A stretch of 35,366 bases of DNA from Labilithrix sp. (GTDB lineage: Bacteria; Myxococcota_A; Polyangia; Polyangiales; Polyangiaceae), in NCBI GenBank assembly GCA_019637225.1, contig JAHBWC010000085.1, positions 1 to 35,366 on the forward strand. Reading direction: 5' to 3'. Below are positions 7,521-16,813 of the stretch, piece after piece. The translations under genes were made by a program, and so were the position numbers. Numbering within the stretch: the stretch's first letter is position 1; each line of letters begins with the position of its first letter. Under the pieces are notes generated by a model. That model was not told the origin of the DNA, searched no databases, and saw only the letters and a program-made list of their open reading frames with translations.

Positions 7521-8534
7521 TTAGCGGCGCGCCGCGCGCGTGAGGCGATCGGCGACCGCCCACCACCCTGGCTCGGCGGGGACCTCTTCGATGACGACGA
7601 GGTCGACGCCGGCCGCATCGACCTCGTGGAGCGCCGCGAAGAGCCCGTGCGCGTAGCCCTCGGGCGAGTCCGGAAGGACGACGACGGGCGCGCACCCCGC
7701 CGCGGCGCCGCGCGCGCCGTCCGTGACGACGATCGCCGCGACGCGCGCGCGGGCGAGGCCGCTCCGCTCGAGCGCCCGCGCCACCCCTTCCCCTCCCCGC
7801 GCGGCGAGCAGGACGCCGGTGCGCGGCGCGTAGTGCTTCGCGGCCATCCCCGGCGCCGCGCGAGCCTGGTCTCCCTCGATGCTCGCGCTCTCGTGGACGA
7901 CGCGCGGCTCGAGCGCGCGGAGGCGCTCGAGCGAGACGGCGCCGGGCCGGAGCACGCGCGGCGGATCGTGCGCGAGCGAGAGCACGGTCGACTCGATCCC
8001 GAACGCGGCCGATCCCGCGTCGAGCACGAGATCGACGCGATCGCCGAGCGAGCGGACGACGTGCTCGGCCGTCGTCGGCGACACGTGCGTGTGCGCGTTG
8101 GCGCTGGGCGCGGCGAGAGGCTCGCCGACCGCCTGGATCAGCGCGAGCGCCACCGGATGGTTCGGCGCGCGGATCCCGACCGTGTCGAGGCCTCCGCTCA
8201 CCTCCGGCGGCACGGCCGGAGCCCGCGGGACGACGAGCGTAAGCGGTCCCGGCCAGAGCTCGGCGGCGAGGCGGGACGCGCTCGAGCTCCACTCCGCGGC
8301 CAACGAGCGCGCCATCGCCTCGCCGTCGACGTGGAGAATGACGGGGTGACCGGGCGGCCGGCCCTTGGCGGCGAAGATCTTCCGGACCTCCTCCGCGCGG
8401 AGGCCGCGCGCGCCGAGGCCGTAGACCGTCTCGGTCGGGAACGCGACCAGGCCGCCGCGCTGCATGACGGCCGCGGCTTCGGCGATCGCGGCGGGATCGG
8501 GCTTCGCAGGGTCGACGGCGAGGACGCGCGGCAC
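7521..8534 (-). CDS. Threonylcarbamoyl-AMP synthase, two-domain TsaC/Sua5
   Basis: This enzyme makes threonylcarbamoyl-AMP from Thr, bicarbonate and ATP for the universal t6A37 tRNA modification. The YrdC/TsaC domain shows 'GGLVAFPTETVYGLGARG', 'IFAAKGRPPGHPVILHV', 'LWPGPLTLVVPR', 'VGIRAPNHPVALALI' and 'APSANAHTHVSPTTAEHV'. The C-terminal Sua5 domain begins near 'APGMAAKHYAPRTGVLL' and ends at 'LTRAARR'. With the GTG at 8534 the protein is 337 aa and opens 'PRVLAVDPAKPD', a normal length and start for two-domain Sua5 proteins. An ATG at 8621 would add 29 untypical residues and share the CATG tetranucleotide with the divergent lipoprotein start. Neither start has a strong ribosome site. The frame continues further upstream without a start that fits the family. 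Confidence 0.92.
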   Translation of the reverse strand: MPRVLAVDPAKPDPAAIAEAAAVMQRGGLVAFPTETVYGLGARGLRAEEVRKIFAAKGRPPGHPVILHVDGEAMARSLAAEWSSSASRLAAELWPGPLTLVVPRAPAVPPEVSGGLDTVGIRAPNHPVALALIQAVGEPLAAPSANAHTHVSPTTAEHVVRSLGDRVDLVLDAGSAAFGIESTVLSLAHDPPRVLRPGAVSLERLRALEPRVVHESASIEGDQARAAPGMAAKHYAPRTGVLLAARGGEGVARALERSGLARARVAAIVVTDGARGAAAGCAPVVVLPDSPEGYAHGLFAALHEVDAAGVDLVVIEEVPAEPGWWAVADRLTRAARR

Positions 8535-8619
8535 GGCGACCGACCATAGCGCGGTCTCCGGCGCGCGCGGCACGAGAGGATCCCCCAAGCTCGCGATCCC
8601 GGGTACGTTGCCGAGGTCC

Positions 8620-9273
8620 ATGAGCGAATCGCGCGTCCGGTCGTCGAGGGTCGGGTCGGGTCTCGTCGCGAGCGTCGTCGCGAGCGCGATCATGCTCGCG
8701 TGCGGGGGCGGGGGCGCGAAGGCGCCCGCGAGCGGGTCCGCGAGCGCCGACGCGGGCCTCGAGGCCGGCGCCGCGGCCCAGCTCGCGGCCACGCCTCCGC
8801 CGACGGGCCTCCCGCCGATGGCGTCGATGCCTCCGCCGGGCGTCGTCGGATCGAAGAAGGCCAAGCGCCGGAGCGACGCGGCGCTCGCCGCGTGCGGCGC
8901 GATGTCGAGGCCGCAAGCGAAGGATCCGTCCGAGCTCGTGAAAAAGCTCGGCGAGGCGTGCGCCGCGTCGTCGAAGATGAAGCCGCTCGGCGCGCTGCTC
9001 CGCGGGCAGCAAGCCGACAAGGACGCGCACCAGGCGAGCACGTTCCGCGCGGAGGCGAACCGCTGCTACCGCGTCTACTTCGCCGGCGACGAGGCGGTGA
9101 AGGACATGGTCGTGGTGCTCCGCGACTCGACCGGCGACATCGTCGCCGAGTCGCCGGCGCCCGCGGTCCCCGAGGAAGGCGCCGCGTGCTTCACCGTCGC
9201 CGACGAGGTGTCCGTGCTCGTCGCCGTCGGGGGCGGCAAGGGTGCGTGGGCCGCGCAGGTCTGGAGCGACTGA
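8620..9273 (+). CDS. Hypothetical lipoprotein
   Basis: A 217-aa protein with a classical lipoprotein signal: 'SGLVASVVASAIMLAC' with Cys28 after Met-Leu-Ala, followed by Gly/Ala/Ser linker. The rest has a Pro-rich stretch ('PPPTGLPPMASMPPPG'), a Lys-rich patch, Cys residues in 'LAACGAM' and 'LGEACAA', and a C-terminal beta-like module: 'FRAEANRCYRVYFAGDEAVKDMVVVLRDSTGDIVAES' then 'CFTVADEVSVLVAVGGGKGAWAAQVW'. This resembles small stress/PPC-like beta modules found in myxobacterial lipoproteins, but I do not recognise a named family. The ATG at 8620 is chosen over an in-frame ATG at 8464 because it gives the lipoprotein signal directly and has GAGG 4 nt upstream. Confidence 0.82.
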   Translation: MSESRVRSSRVGSGLVASVVASAIMLACGGGGAKAPASGSASADAGLEAGAAAQLAATPPPTGLPPMASMPPPGVVGSKKAKRRSDAALAACGAMSRPQAKDPSELVKKLGEACAASSKMKPLGALLRGQQADKDAHQASTFRAEANRCYRVYFAGDEAVKDMVVVLRDSTGDIVAESPAPAVPEEGAACFTVADEVSVLVAVGGGKGAWAAQVWSD

Positions 9274-9300
9274 TCCGTGTACGGCCACGAGTGTCTCCAC

Positions 9301-9349
9301 GAGACGCTCCTGAGATGGAGAGACGCTCCTGAGATGAGACGCTCCTGAG
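9301..9349. repeat. Three direct copies of GAGACGCTCCTGAG
   Basis: The 14-mer occurs at 9301-9314, 9320-9333 and 9336-9349, with spacings of 19 and 16 nt, in the 162-nt gap between the lipoproteins at 8620-9273 and 9436-11610. The copies are identical over 14 nt. They lie 86-135 nt before the next ATG and could be protein-binding sites or a recent slippage duplication. Confidence 0.85.
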
Positions 9350-9435
9350 GTAGCCGACAGGCGATGCTGCGCCCGGCAGCTGTGCCAAGGCGCACGGCCA
9401 AGCTAGCCTCAAAGGCGCGCGAGAGGGAGCAGACC

Positions 9436-11610
<2,175 letters not shown>

Positions 11611-11611
11611 G

Positions 11612-12847
11612 GTGTCCGTGCGCGTGTCGCGTCCGGTGCGCGTGTTGGCGCTCGTCCCCGTGCTCGCGCTCGCGTGCGCATCGGAGCGCCGTTCGTTCGA
11701 CCCCGAGCCGGTGACCGGGGAGTTCACCTGCGGAAAGGAGAACGACTGCGACGACGACGGCTACGCCGCGCCGGAGGACTGCAACGATCAGGACAAGCTC
11801 ATCAACCCGGGCGCGTACGACTTCCCCGGCGACAACGTCGACAACGACTGCGACGGCACGATCGACAACCCCACGACCGCGTGCGAGACGATCCCGAGCG
11901 AGAATCCGGGCTCGCCGACCGACTTCGCGCGCGCGGCCGACATCTGTGCCCAGCCTCACTACGATCCGCTCATCAAGGCGGCATGGGGCCAGGTGAAAGG
12001 CTACGGACCTGGCCAGCGCCTCTGGACCTCCGAGACGAAGAAGGAGCAAGTGGGGATCGTCACGTCCTTCGGCGAGAACACGCCCCGCCGTGGCAAGACG
12101 ATGATGGGGCTCGCGACCGGTCCCTGGAATGCTCGCGACCCGCGCAGTGGTGTGCCACTCGACGGTACGGAGTTCCACATCGACGATGCGTGCAAGGAGA
12201 TCCCGCTCGACGCGAACGACTGCCGCGCGCTGAGCTACGGCTCGGCCGGCGGCGGCGTCTCGGTCCAGGATTGGGCCGAGCTACGGCTCTGGCTCAAGGT
12301 GCCGACCAACGCCGGCTCCGGCGTGATCGACTTCTCGTTCTTCAGCACCGAGTTCAATCAGTTCTGGAACGCGTCGCTCAACGACGCCTTCTTCATCCTC
12401 GTCAGTAGCCAGAAGCGGAGCGGCCAGAACGTCGCCACCGACACCAACGGGCTCGGCGTCACGGTGAACAGCGGCTTCTTCCAGCTCTGTCCGAAGGCCC
12501 CCGGCCCGCCCGGCCTCGCGCAAGACAAGGCCGCCGGCCTCCAGCAGTGCGTCGGCGTGGACGGCGACTCCTCCCTCGGCATCTTCGGATCGATCCGCGG
12601 CACCGGGTACGACGGCGCGGCGGTCTCGAGCGACTACACGGTGCAAGCGGTCAACGGAAACAAGTACGTCTACGGCGGCGGCACCGGCTGGCTCAGCGCG
12701 AAGTTCCCGACCGTGCCCGGCGAGGAGCTCATGGTCCGGGTGATCGTGCTCGACACCTTCGACGGCTTGAAGGACTCCGCCGTGATCGTCGACGGCTTCC
12801 GCTGGGAACCGGACGACGGAAGCGGCGCGTCGCGCCCCGTCCGCTAG
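11612..12847 (+). CDS. MopE-motif / choice-of-anchor L domain lipoprotein
   Basis: A 411-aa lipoprotein. The signal 'VRVLALVPVLALACAS' gives a Cys near residue 22. Residues about 40-87 form the putative metal-binding MopE-type motif: acidic Cys-Asp blocks 'NDCDDDGYAAPEDCND', 'INPGAYDFPGDNVDNDCDG'. The remainder (about 95-402) matches the choice-of-anchor L pattern: 'TSFGENTPRRGKTMMGLATG', 'DWAELRLWLKVPTNA', 'DFSFFSTEFNQFWNASLNDAFFILV' and the C-terminal 'VIVLDTFDGLKDSAVIVDGFRW'. It is probably exported to the surface and may bind calcium; this is family-level inference. The GTG start at 11612 is 1 nt after the preceding stop, so the two lipoproteins are probably co-translated. A second GTG at 11618 is possible. 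The ribosome site is weak. Confidence 0.88.
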   Translation: MSVRVSRPVRVLALVPVLALACASERRSFDPEPVTGEFTCGKENDCDDDGYAAPEDCNDQDKLINPGAYDFPGDNVDNDCDGTIDNPTTACETIPSENPGSPTDFARAADICAQPHYDPLIKAAWGQVKGYGPGQRLWTSETKKEQVGIVTSFGENTPRRGKTMMGLATGPWNARDPRSGVPLDGTEFHIDDACKEIPLDANDCRALSYGSAGGGVSVQDWAELRLWLKVPTNAGSGVIDFSFFSTEFNQFWNASLNDAFFILVSSQKRSGQNVATDTNGLGVTVNSGFFQLCPKAPGPPGLAQDKAAGLQQCVGVDGDSSLGIFGSIRGTGYDGAAVSSDYTVQAVNGNKYVYGGGTGWLSAKFPTVPGEELMVRVIVLDTFDGLKDSAVIVDGFRWEPDDGSGASRPVR

Positions 12848-12936
12848 GAGGACCGCGGCCAGGTCTGAAGCGCCCCCGCGCGTTCTCTCGTAGCTCGAGC
12901 GAGGGGCGAGGGCGAAGCGCTCCGTTCGTGCGCGTG

Positions 12937-12951
12937 TGCTACTTTTTTCGC
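12937..12951 (+). promoter_or_regulatory. Extended -10 box abutting the Uma2 start codon (leaderless mRNA candidate)
   Basis: TGCTACTTT (12937-12945) is an extended -10 (TGn plus TACTTT). The six bases TTTCGC separate it from the ATG at 12952, which puts the expected transcription start at or next to the A of the ATG. There is no Shine-Dalgarno before the gene. The -35 region is poor, as is common for extended -10 promoters. Confidence 0.45.
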
Positions 12952-13512
12952 ATGGCGCAGCCGGCTCGAAAGCCTGCCACGTACGAGGATCTGCGCGCGG
13001 TGCCGTCCAACCGTGTCGGCGAGCTGCTCCACGGCATCGTCTACTCCTTTCCCCGTCCCGCCATGCCGCACGCCATCGCGTCGGCCGCGCTCGGCGAGGA
13101 GCTCGGACCTCCTTTCAAGCGCGGCAAAGGTGGACCGGGGGGCTGGTTGACCGTGGACGAGCCCGAGCTGCACTTGGTCAGCGACGTGCTCGTGCCGGAC
13201 CTCGCCGGCTGGCGTCGCGAGCGTTTGCCCGCGACACTCGACGTCGCGGCCATGGATGTCGCTCCCGACTGGGTGTGCGAGGTCCTGTCTCCCTCGACGG
13301 AGTCGATCGATCGCGCCGACAAGGCCTCGATTTACCTTCGCGAGCAGGTCCGCCACATGTGGTTCGTCGATCCGATCGCAAAGACCCTCGAGGTCTTTCG
13401 CCTCGACGGGGAGACGTACCGAATGGTGCACGTGTGGAGAGACGACGCGGTGGTGCGCGCCGAGCCCTTCGACGCGATCGAGCTCGAGCTCGCGGTCCTC
13501 TGGGCGCGCTGA
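12952..13512 (+). CDS. Uma2 family (DUF820) putative endonuclease
   Basis: A 186-aa Uma2/DUF820 protein with the PD-(D/E)XK nuclease fold. The start 'PATYEDLRAVPSNRVGELLHGIVYSFPRP' gives the conserved Glu of the first helix and the 'G.v' turn. The metal-binding core is visible as Asp in 'SDVLVPDLAGWRR' and Glu in 'DWVCEVLSPSTES', with 'RADKASIYLREQVRHMWFVDP' containing the later Lys and the Trp-x-Val-Asp motif. The biological role of this family is not established; it is common in cyanobacteria and myxobacteria. It stands alone between the MopE-type lipoprotein (104-nt gap) and a convergent regulator. It has no ribosome site; see the promoter call at 12937. Confidence 0.9.
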   Translation: MAQPARKPATYEDLRAVPSNRVGELLHGIVYSFPRPAMPHAIASAALGEELGPPFKRGKGGPGGWLTVDEPELHLVSDVLVPDLAGWRRERLPATLDVAAMDVAPDWVCEVLSPSTESIDRADKASIYLREQVRHMWFVDPIAKTLEVFRLDGETYRMVHVWRDDAVVRAEPFDAIELELAVLWAR

Positions 13513-13601
13513 CGCGATCTCGCTCCGCGGCAGCTCTCCTCGCGCGGGCTGAAGAGATGCCCTTGCGTGCAGGGTCGACCAGCACGGAGCCCACCTCCAG
13601 A

Positions 13602-14909
13602 TCAGCCCTCACGCGTCGGATCGAGCTCGCCCGGTGACGTGACGATCCGCGCGAGCTGAGTCCGGCTCGTGATGTCGAGCTTCGCGAAGATCTTCCTAAG
13701 CTGGTTGGCGACCGTGTGGGGTGACACCTGACGCTCCTCAGCGATGCGCGCGTTGGTCCATCCGCGCTTGACGTAAGTCGCGACCTCGAGCTCGGCTGTC
13801 GAGAGCGCTTCGGCGACGCGGCCGCCCGGCCCCGTGTCCATCGTGAGGACACCGAGCTCTCGAGCCCCGACCCGAATGTCGAGGCGATCCATGCGCGCAT
13901 GCTCGAGCAAGGACGCGAGGTCCACACGCCGGGAGAGTCGAAGCTTTCGGAGGATCTGCATCACGGACGACGAGACGGTTCCCGCGGGCAAGCCGAGCGC
14001 ATAGGCAATCTGCTTGTTCGTCGCGCCGAGCGCGAGGTACTTGAGAAGCGAACGCTCCGTTGGATTGAGCGCCCGCGGGTCGCGAAGCTCGGAACGATTC
14101 CGGTACGCGGCGAGGTAGCGTCGCCCGTCACTCTCCCAGTGGTCGACCAACGACCACTCACCTGCGACCAAGCCTTGCCAGAGCTCCAGCGCGCGCTCCG
14201 GTGCTGCCCGCATCGTCGCGCTCCGTGCGTGCTCCATCGCTCGAACAGCACGGGACAAGGCGCCTCGCGCCGTCGGATCGTCTTTCACCGAACGGCCGGC
14301 GTCCTGGATCTTGCCCGACGGCTCGAGGAGCGCGTCACACACGCTGTCATGCACGAGCCTGCGGCGGAGTCGGAGCGCCGCGGCAAGATGCAGTCCGACC
14401 TTCGCCCAGATGCCACGCACCCTCGGCGGAGGCGCGACCGTGCAACGCGACGGTGCCGCGAGATTGATGCTCGTGCCCTCGTCGTCTTGCGCGAAGACGA
14501 AGAAGCCGTCGTCGATGGACTCTGGCTTCATCAGAGACCGATACGTCGTGACCACGTCGGACTGCGCACCGAAGAACTGCTCGAGCCCACCGCAGCTGGT
14601 GAGGCGAGCACGGAGCCGATCGTACGCAGGTCCGGCGCTCTGCCTGTCGAGCTCGGCGAGGAGCTGGGCGAACCCTCCGTCGAGGTGGTGCTGGACGAAG
14701 ACCGGGCTCGACTGGATGTTCGGCGCGTCCCCTGCGCTCGTGAAGGCATAGACGCCGAGCCCCGTGTCGAGATCCGTTCGGGCGCACGCGACGACACGGT
14801 CGAGCCACTCGCTCTCCGTGCCGTCGAGTCGATACGCGCTCTCGACCACACCGATGGCGCTGAGCGCGCGAATGCCCCCGCGCGACGTCCTCGTCGAACG
14901 CTCGTTCAT
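13602..14909 (-). CDS. Transcriptional regulator with two LuxR-type HTH domains
   Basis: A 435-aa protein with an unclassified N-terminal sensor-like region (about 1-275) and two separate LuxR/NarL-type helix-turn-helix domains. HTH1 (about 281-336) reads 'LNPTERSLLKYLALGATNKQIAYALGLPAGTVSSSVMQILRKL'. HTH2 (about 369-424) reads 'LSTAELEVATYVKRGWTNARIAEERQVSPHTVANQLRKIFAKL'. Both keep the Glu of the first helix, the 'TN..IA' turn and the recognition helix 'TV...'. The ATG at 14909 has AGGTGGAG 9 nt upstream; a GTG at 14924 would add 5 residues. Most LuxR-type regulators have one HTH, so the duplication is notable. It follows the gene at 14973-15995 with a 63-nt gap containing two hairpins and is convergent with Uma2. 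Confidence 0.88.
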   Translation of the reverse strand: MNERSTRTSRGGIRALSAIGVVESAYRLDGTESEWLDRVVACARTDLDTGLGVYAFTSAGDAPNIQSSPVFVQHHLDGGFAQLLAELDRQSAGPAYDRLRARLTSCGGLEQFFGAQSDVVTTYRSLMKPESIDDGFFVFAQDDEGTSINLAAPSRCTVAPPPRVRGIWAKVGLHLAAALRLRRRLVHDSVCDALLEPSGKIQDAGRSVKDDPTARGALSRAVRAMEHARSATMRAAPERALELWQGLVAGEWSLVDHWESDGRRYLAAYRNRSELRDPRALNPTERSLLKYLALGATNKQIAYALGLPAGTVSSSVMQILRKLRLSRRVDLASLLEHARMDRLDIRVGARELGVLTMDTGPGGRVAEALSTAELEVATYVKRGWTNARIAEERQVSPHTVANQLRKIFAKLDITSRTQLARIVTSPGELDPTREG

Positions 14910-14952
14910 GGTGTCGCGCTCCACCTTCCACTCATGATCGAGCCGCCGCGAA

Positions 14953-14982
14953 CGTCCCTTGGGACGCTCCGCTCAGCGGAGC
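14953..14982 (-). promoter_or_regulatory. Two adjacent hairpins between the 14973 gene and the dual-HTH regulator
   Basis: CGTCCC-TT-GGGACG (14953-14966) is a perfect 6-bp inverted repeat. GCTCCGC-TCA-GCGGAGC (14966-14982) is a perfect 7-bp stem whose 3-nt loop, TCA on the plus strand, is the TGA stop codon of the upstream gene. The two inverted repeats share one base. No T tract follows on the minus strand, so factor-independent termination is doubtful. They may be an operator, an mRNA processing site or a partial terminator before the regulator gene. Confidence 0.55.
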
Positions 14983-15995
14983 TTCGCCCAGGCGGCGTCG
15001 ATGCGATCCTGCCAGCCGGTGAGCGCGATCTGCGCCTCGAGCGACGCGCGCGGGAAGGCCCAGCCGCGATCGCGGTAGCGCGCGAGCAGGCGCTCGGCGG
15101 CGGCCGACTCGAGGACGCGCGCGCCGCTCCAGAAGAGCGCGTGGACGTCCTTGCGCTCCACGTCCTCGAACGCTTCTTCGCGGAGCGTCGCGTCGACGAG
15201 CGACGCGACGACGTCGTGGCAGGTCCCCCGGAGCGACTCGACGTCATCGCCGCGCGCGGCCGCGTCGATCATCCGGACGAAGTGCTCGGCGCTCTCGGCG
15301 ACCCACGCGAAGATCGGATCGTGCTCGTGGAAGCGAAAGAGCACCGGCGCCGGCACGCCCTTGTCGAGCGCGACGGGGTGCGCGAAGAGCCCGAGGTGAT
15401 TGCCGCCCTCCGTGGCGAACGGAACGAAGCAGGGATCGGTCCAGAGCTCGAGGTGGGTCCACGCGTCGGCCCACTCGAGATCGTAGAGGCGCAGATCGCT
15501 CGAGCCGTCGGCGCGATCGACCGCAGGGATCGACGCGACCAGCGCGGCGATCTCGTCGCGCGGCATGCGCTGGCGGAGCGCCTCGATGACGGCCATCGCC
15601 TCCGACGCGCCGGCGGAAGCGGCGACCGCCCACGGGCCGGGCTTCGCGGCGAGCGTGAGCTCGCACTCCTTCCGGATCGCGTCGACCTCGGCTTCGACGA
15701 CGGGCCGGAGCGACTCGCGCTTCTCGTGCGCCTCGAGGGCGGCGGTGGCGCGATCGGGCGTGGCGGCGCCGGTCGCGTTCAGGACCTTCGCGCGGAGGCC
15801 GCCGAGCGGGTGCGGCGCGACCTCGACGACCCACACCTCGACGCCGACCGACGGACGCAAGCCGACGCACGCCGAGTGTCCGAAGCGGATCTCCTCGCCG
15901 GAGGCGAGACGGATCCGCCCGATCGAGTCGTCGGGCAGCCAGCTCGTGATCGTGCCGCGAACGGGCAGCTCGAAGGTCGTCTGGGGGTTCGCCAT
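14973..15995 (-). CDS. Hypothetical protein with possible cold-shock-like N-terminus and possible SUKH-like region
   Basis: A 340-aa soluble protein of unrecognised family. Residues 10-75 ('VRGTITSWLPDDSIGRIRLA', 'GEEIRFGHSACVGLRPSVG') resemble a cold-shock/OB beta barrel, with 'G.I..W.....G.I....GE.I.FGHS.C' like the 'G.V.WF....GFGFI...G.D.FVH.SA' pattern, though the aromatic RNP residues are poorly kept. Residues about 165-245 ('LEWADAWTHLELWTDPCFVPFATEGGNHLGLF', 'VPAPVLFRFHEHDPIFAWVAESAEHFVRMI') have the order of elements of SMI1/KNR4 (SUKH) proteins. The rest is helical. Both domain readings are by eye. The ATG at 15995 is clear. It is followed by the dual-HTH regulator on the same strand and is divergent from the CHAP lipoprotein. 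Confidence 0.75.
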   Translation of the reverse strand: MANPQTTFELPVRGTITSWLPDDSIGRIRLASGEEIRFGHSACVGLRPSVGVEVWVVEVAPHPLGGLRAKVLNATGAATPDRATAALEAHEKRESLRPVVEAEVDAIRKECELTLAAKPGPWAVAASAGASEAMAVIEALRQRMPRDEIAALVASIPAVDRADGSSDLRLYDLEWADAWTHLELWTDPCFVPFATEGGNHLGLFAHPVALDKGVPAPVLFRFHEHDPIFAWVAESAEHFVRMIDAAARGDDVESLRGTCHDVVASLVDATLREEAFEDVERKDVHALFWSGARVLESAAAERLLARYRDRGWAFPRASLEAQIALTGWQDRIDAAWAKLR

Positions 15996-16010
15996 CGCGC
16001 GACACTTCTC

Positions 16011-16060
16011 CCCCCGCGCACGCGGGGGATCAAGGGTCGCCGGCTCCCTTCTCGGAGCCG
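16011..16060. other. Two hairpins in the 298-nt divergent gap 15996-16293
   Basis: CCCCCGCG-CA-CGCGGGGG (16011-16028) is a perfect 8-bp inverted repeat. CGGCTCC-CTTCTC-GGAGCCG (16041-16060) is a 7-bp stem with a 6-nt loop. Neither is followed by a T tract on either strand. The gap also has one AT-richer patch near 16204-16238 (GAAATATCC, GCTAGTTAGG), the likely promoter zone for the CHAP gene. Nothing else is recognisable in the gap. Confidence 0.5.
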
Positions 16061-16293
16061 CGTCGTGGCGGAACGCCGCCGTCGGCCTCGGGCGACATCG
16101 AGCAAGGGCTCGCGCGACGCGGACCGACCGGCTGGTGGGACGTTTCCTCGGCCCCTACCCCCATGATCGACCTCGATCACCGCCCGCGCGCCGGGCCTCC
16201 GTTCTCGAAATATCCAAGCAAGATCGCTAGTTAGGGCCTTTCCAGCCACATCGGCACACCATGTGCTCCTCAGTGGTCTCGTACGGAGGTCCC

Positions 16294-16767
16294 ATGAAGC
16301 GTCGCTCGTTGCTCACCAAGATCATCCTGACGCTCGGCGTCGTGACCGGCTGCACCGTGGGCGTCGGCGGCTGCGCGGTCGATGCGGGCGACGGCGGCGA
16401 GGACGACGGCGACGAGGTCTCGCTCGACGATCTCGACGACGAGGACGAACGCACGGCAACGACCTCGAGCGAGCTCGGCGGCTGCAACCAGTGCACGAAC
16501 TGCGTGAAGTTCGCCCGCTGCAAGCAGCCGCGCCTCCCGTTCGGGCTGACGTACTGGCGCGACAAGCTCCGCATCATCAATAGCCGCACGCCGCGCGCAG
16601 GTTGCGTCGCCGTCATCAAGACCGGCAGCGCCTACGGCCACGTCGCCTACGTCCGAAAGGTCAGCGGAAGCACGGTCTACATCGACGAGGGCAACTGGGG
16701 ACGCCGCTGCAACAGCCGCTCGGGCACCGCCGCCGCGCTCAAGATCCAGGGCTACTGGTGCCGGTGA
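16294..16767 (+). CDS. CHAP-domain lipoprotein (putative peptidoglycan amidase/peptidase)
   Basis: A 157-aa exported protein. The ATG at 16294 has GGAGG 4 nt upstream and is preferred to an in-frame ATG at 16261. The signal 'LTKIILTLGVVTGC' fits a lipobox with Cys20; another Cys lies seven residues later. An acidic linker ('GEDDGDEVSLDDLDDEDE') follows. The C-terminal CHAP-like domain has the Cys segment 'GGCNQCTNCVKFARCK', 'AGCVAVIKTGSAYGHVAYVRKV' with the catalytic-type His in Gly-His-Val, and 'STVYIDEGNWG' for the third polar residue. CHAP enzymes cleave peptidoglycan cross-links or stem peptides. Which of the clustered Cys is catalytic cannot be decided by eye (Cys66 in 'NQCTN' is the best fit to the family pattern). 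It may serve cell-wall remodelling or predation. Confidence 0.85.
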   Translation: MKRRSLLTKIILTLGVVTGCTVGVGGCAVDAGDGGEDDGDEVSLDDLDDEDERTATTSSELGGCNQCTNCVKFARCKQPRLPFGLTYWRDKLRIINSRTPRAGCVAVIKTGSAYGHVAYVRKVSGSTVYIDEGNWGRRCNSRSGTAAALKIQGYWCR

Positions 16768-16813
16768 CGTCGATGCGCGCTCGACGGCACGAACGAGCTC
16801 GGTCGCCGCGCCG

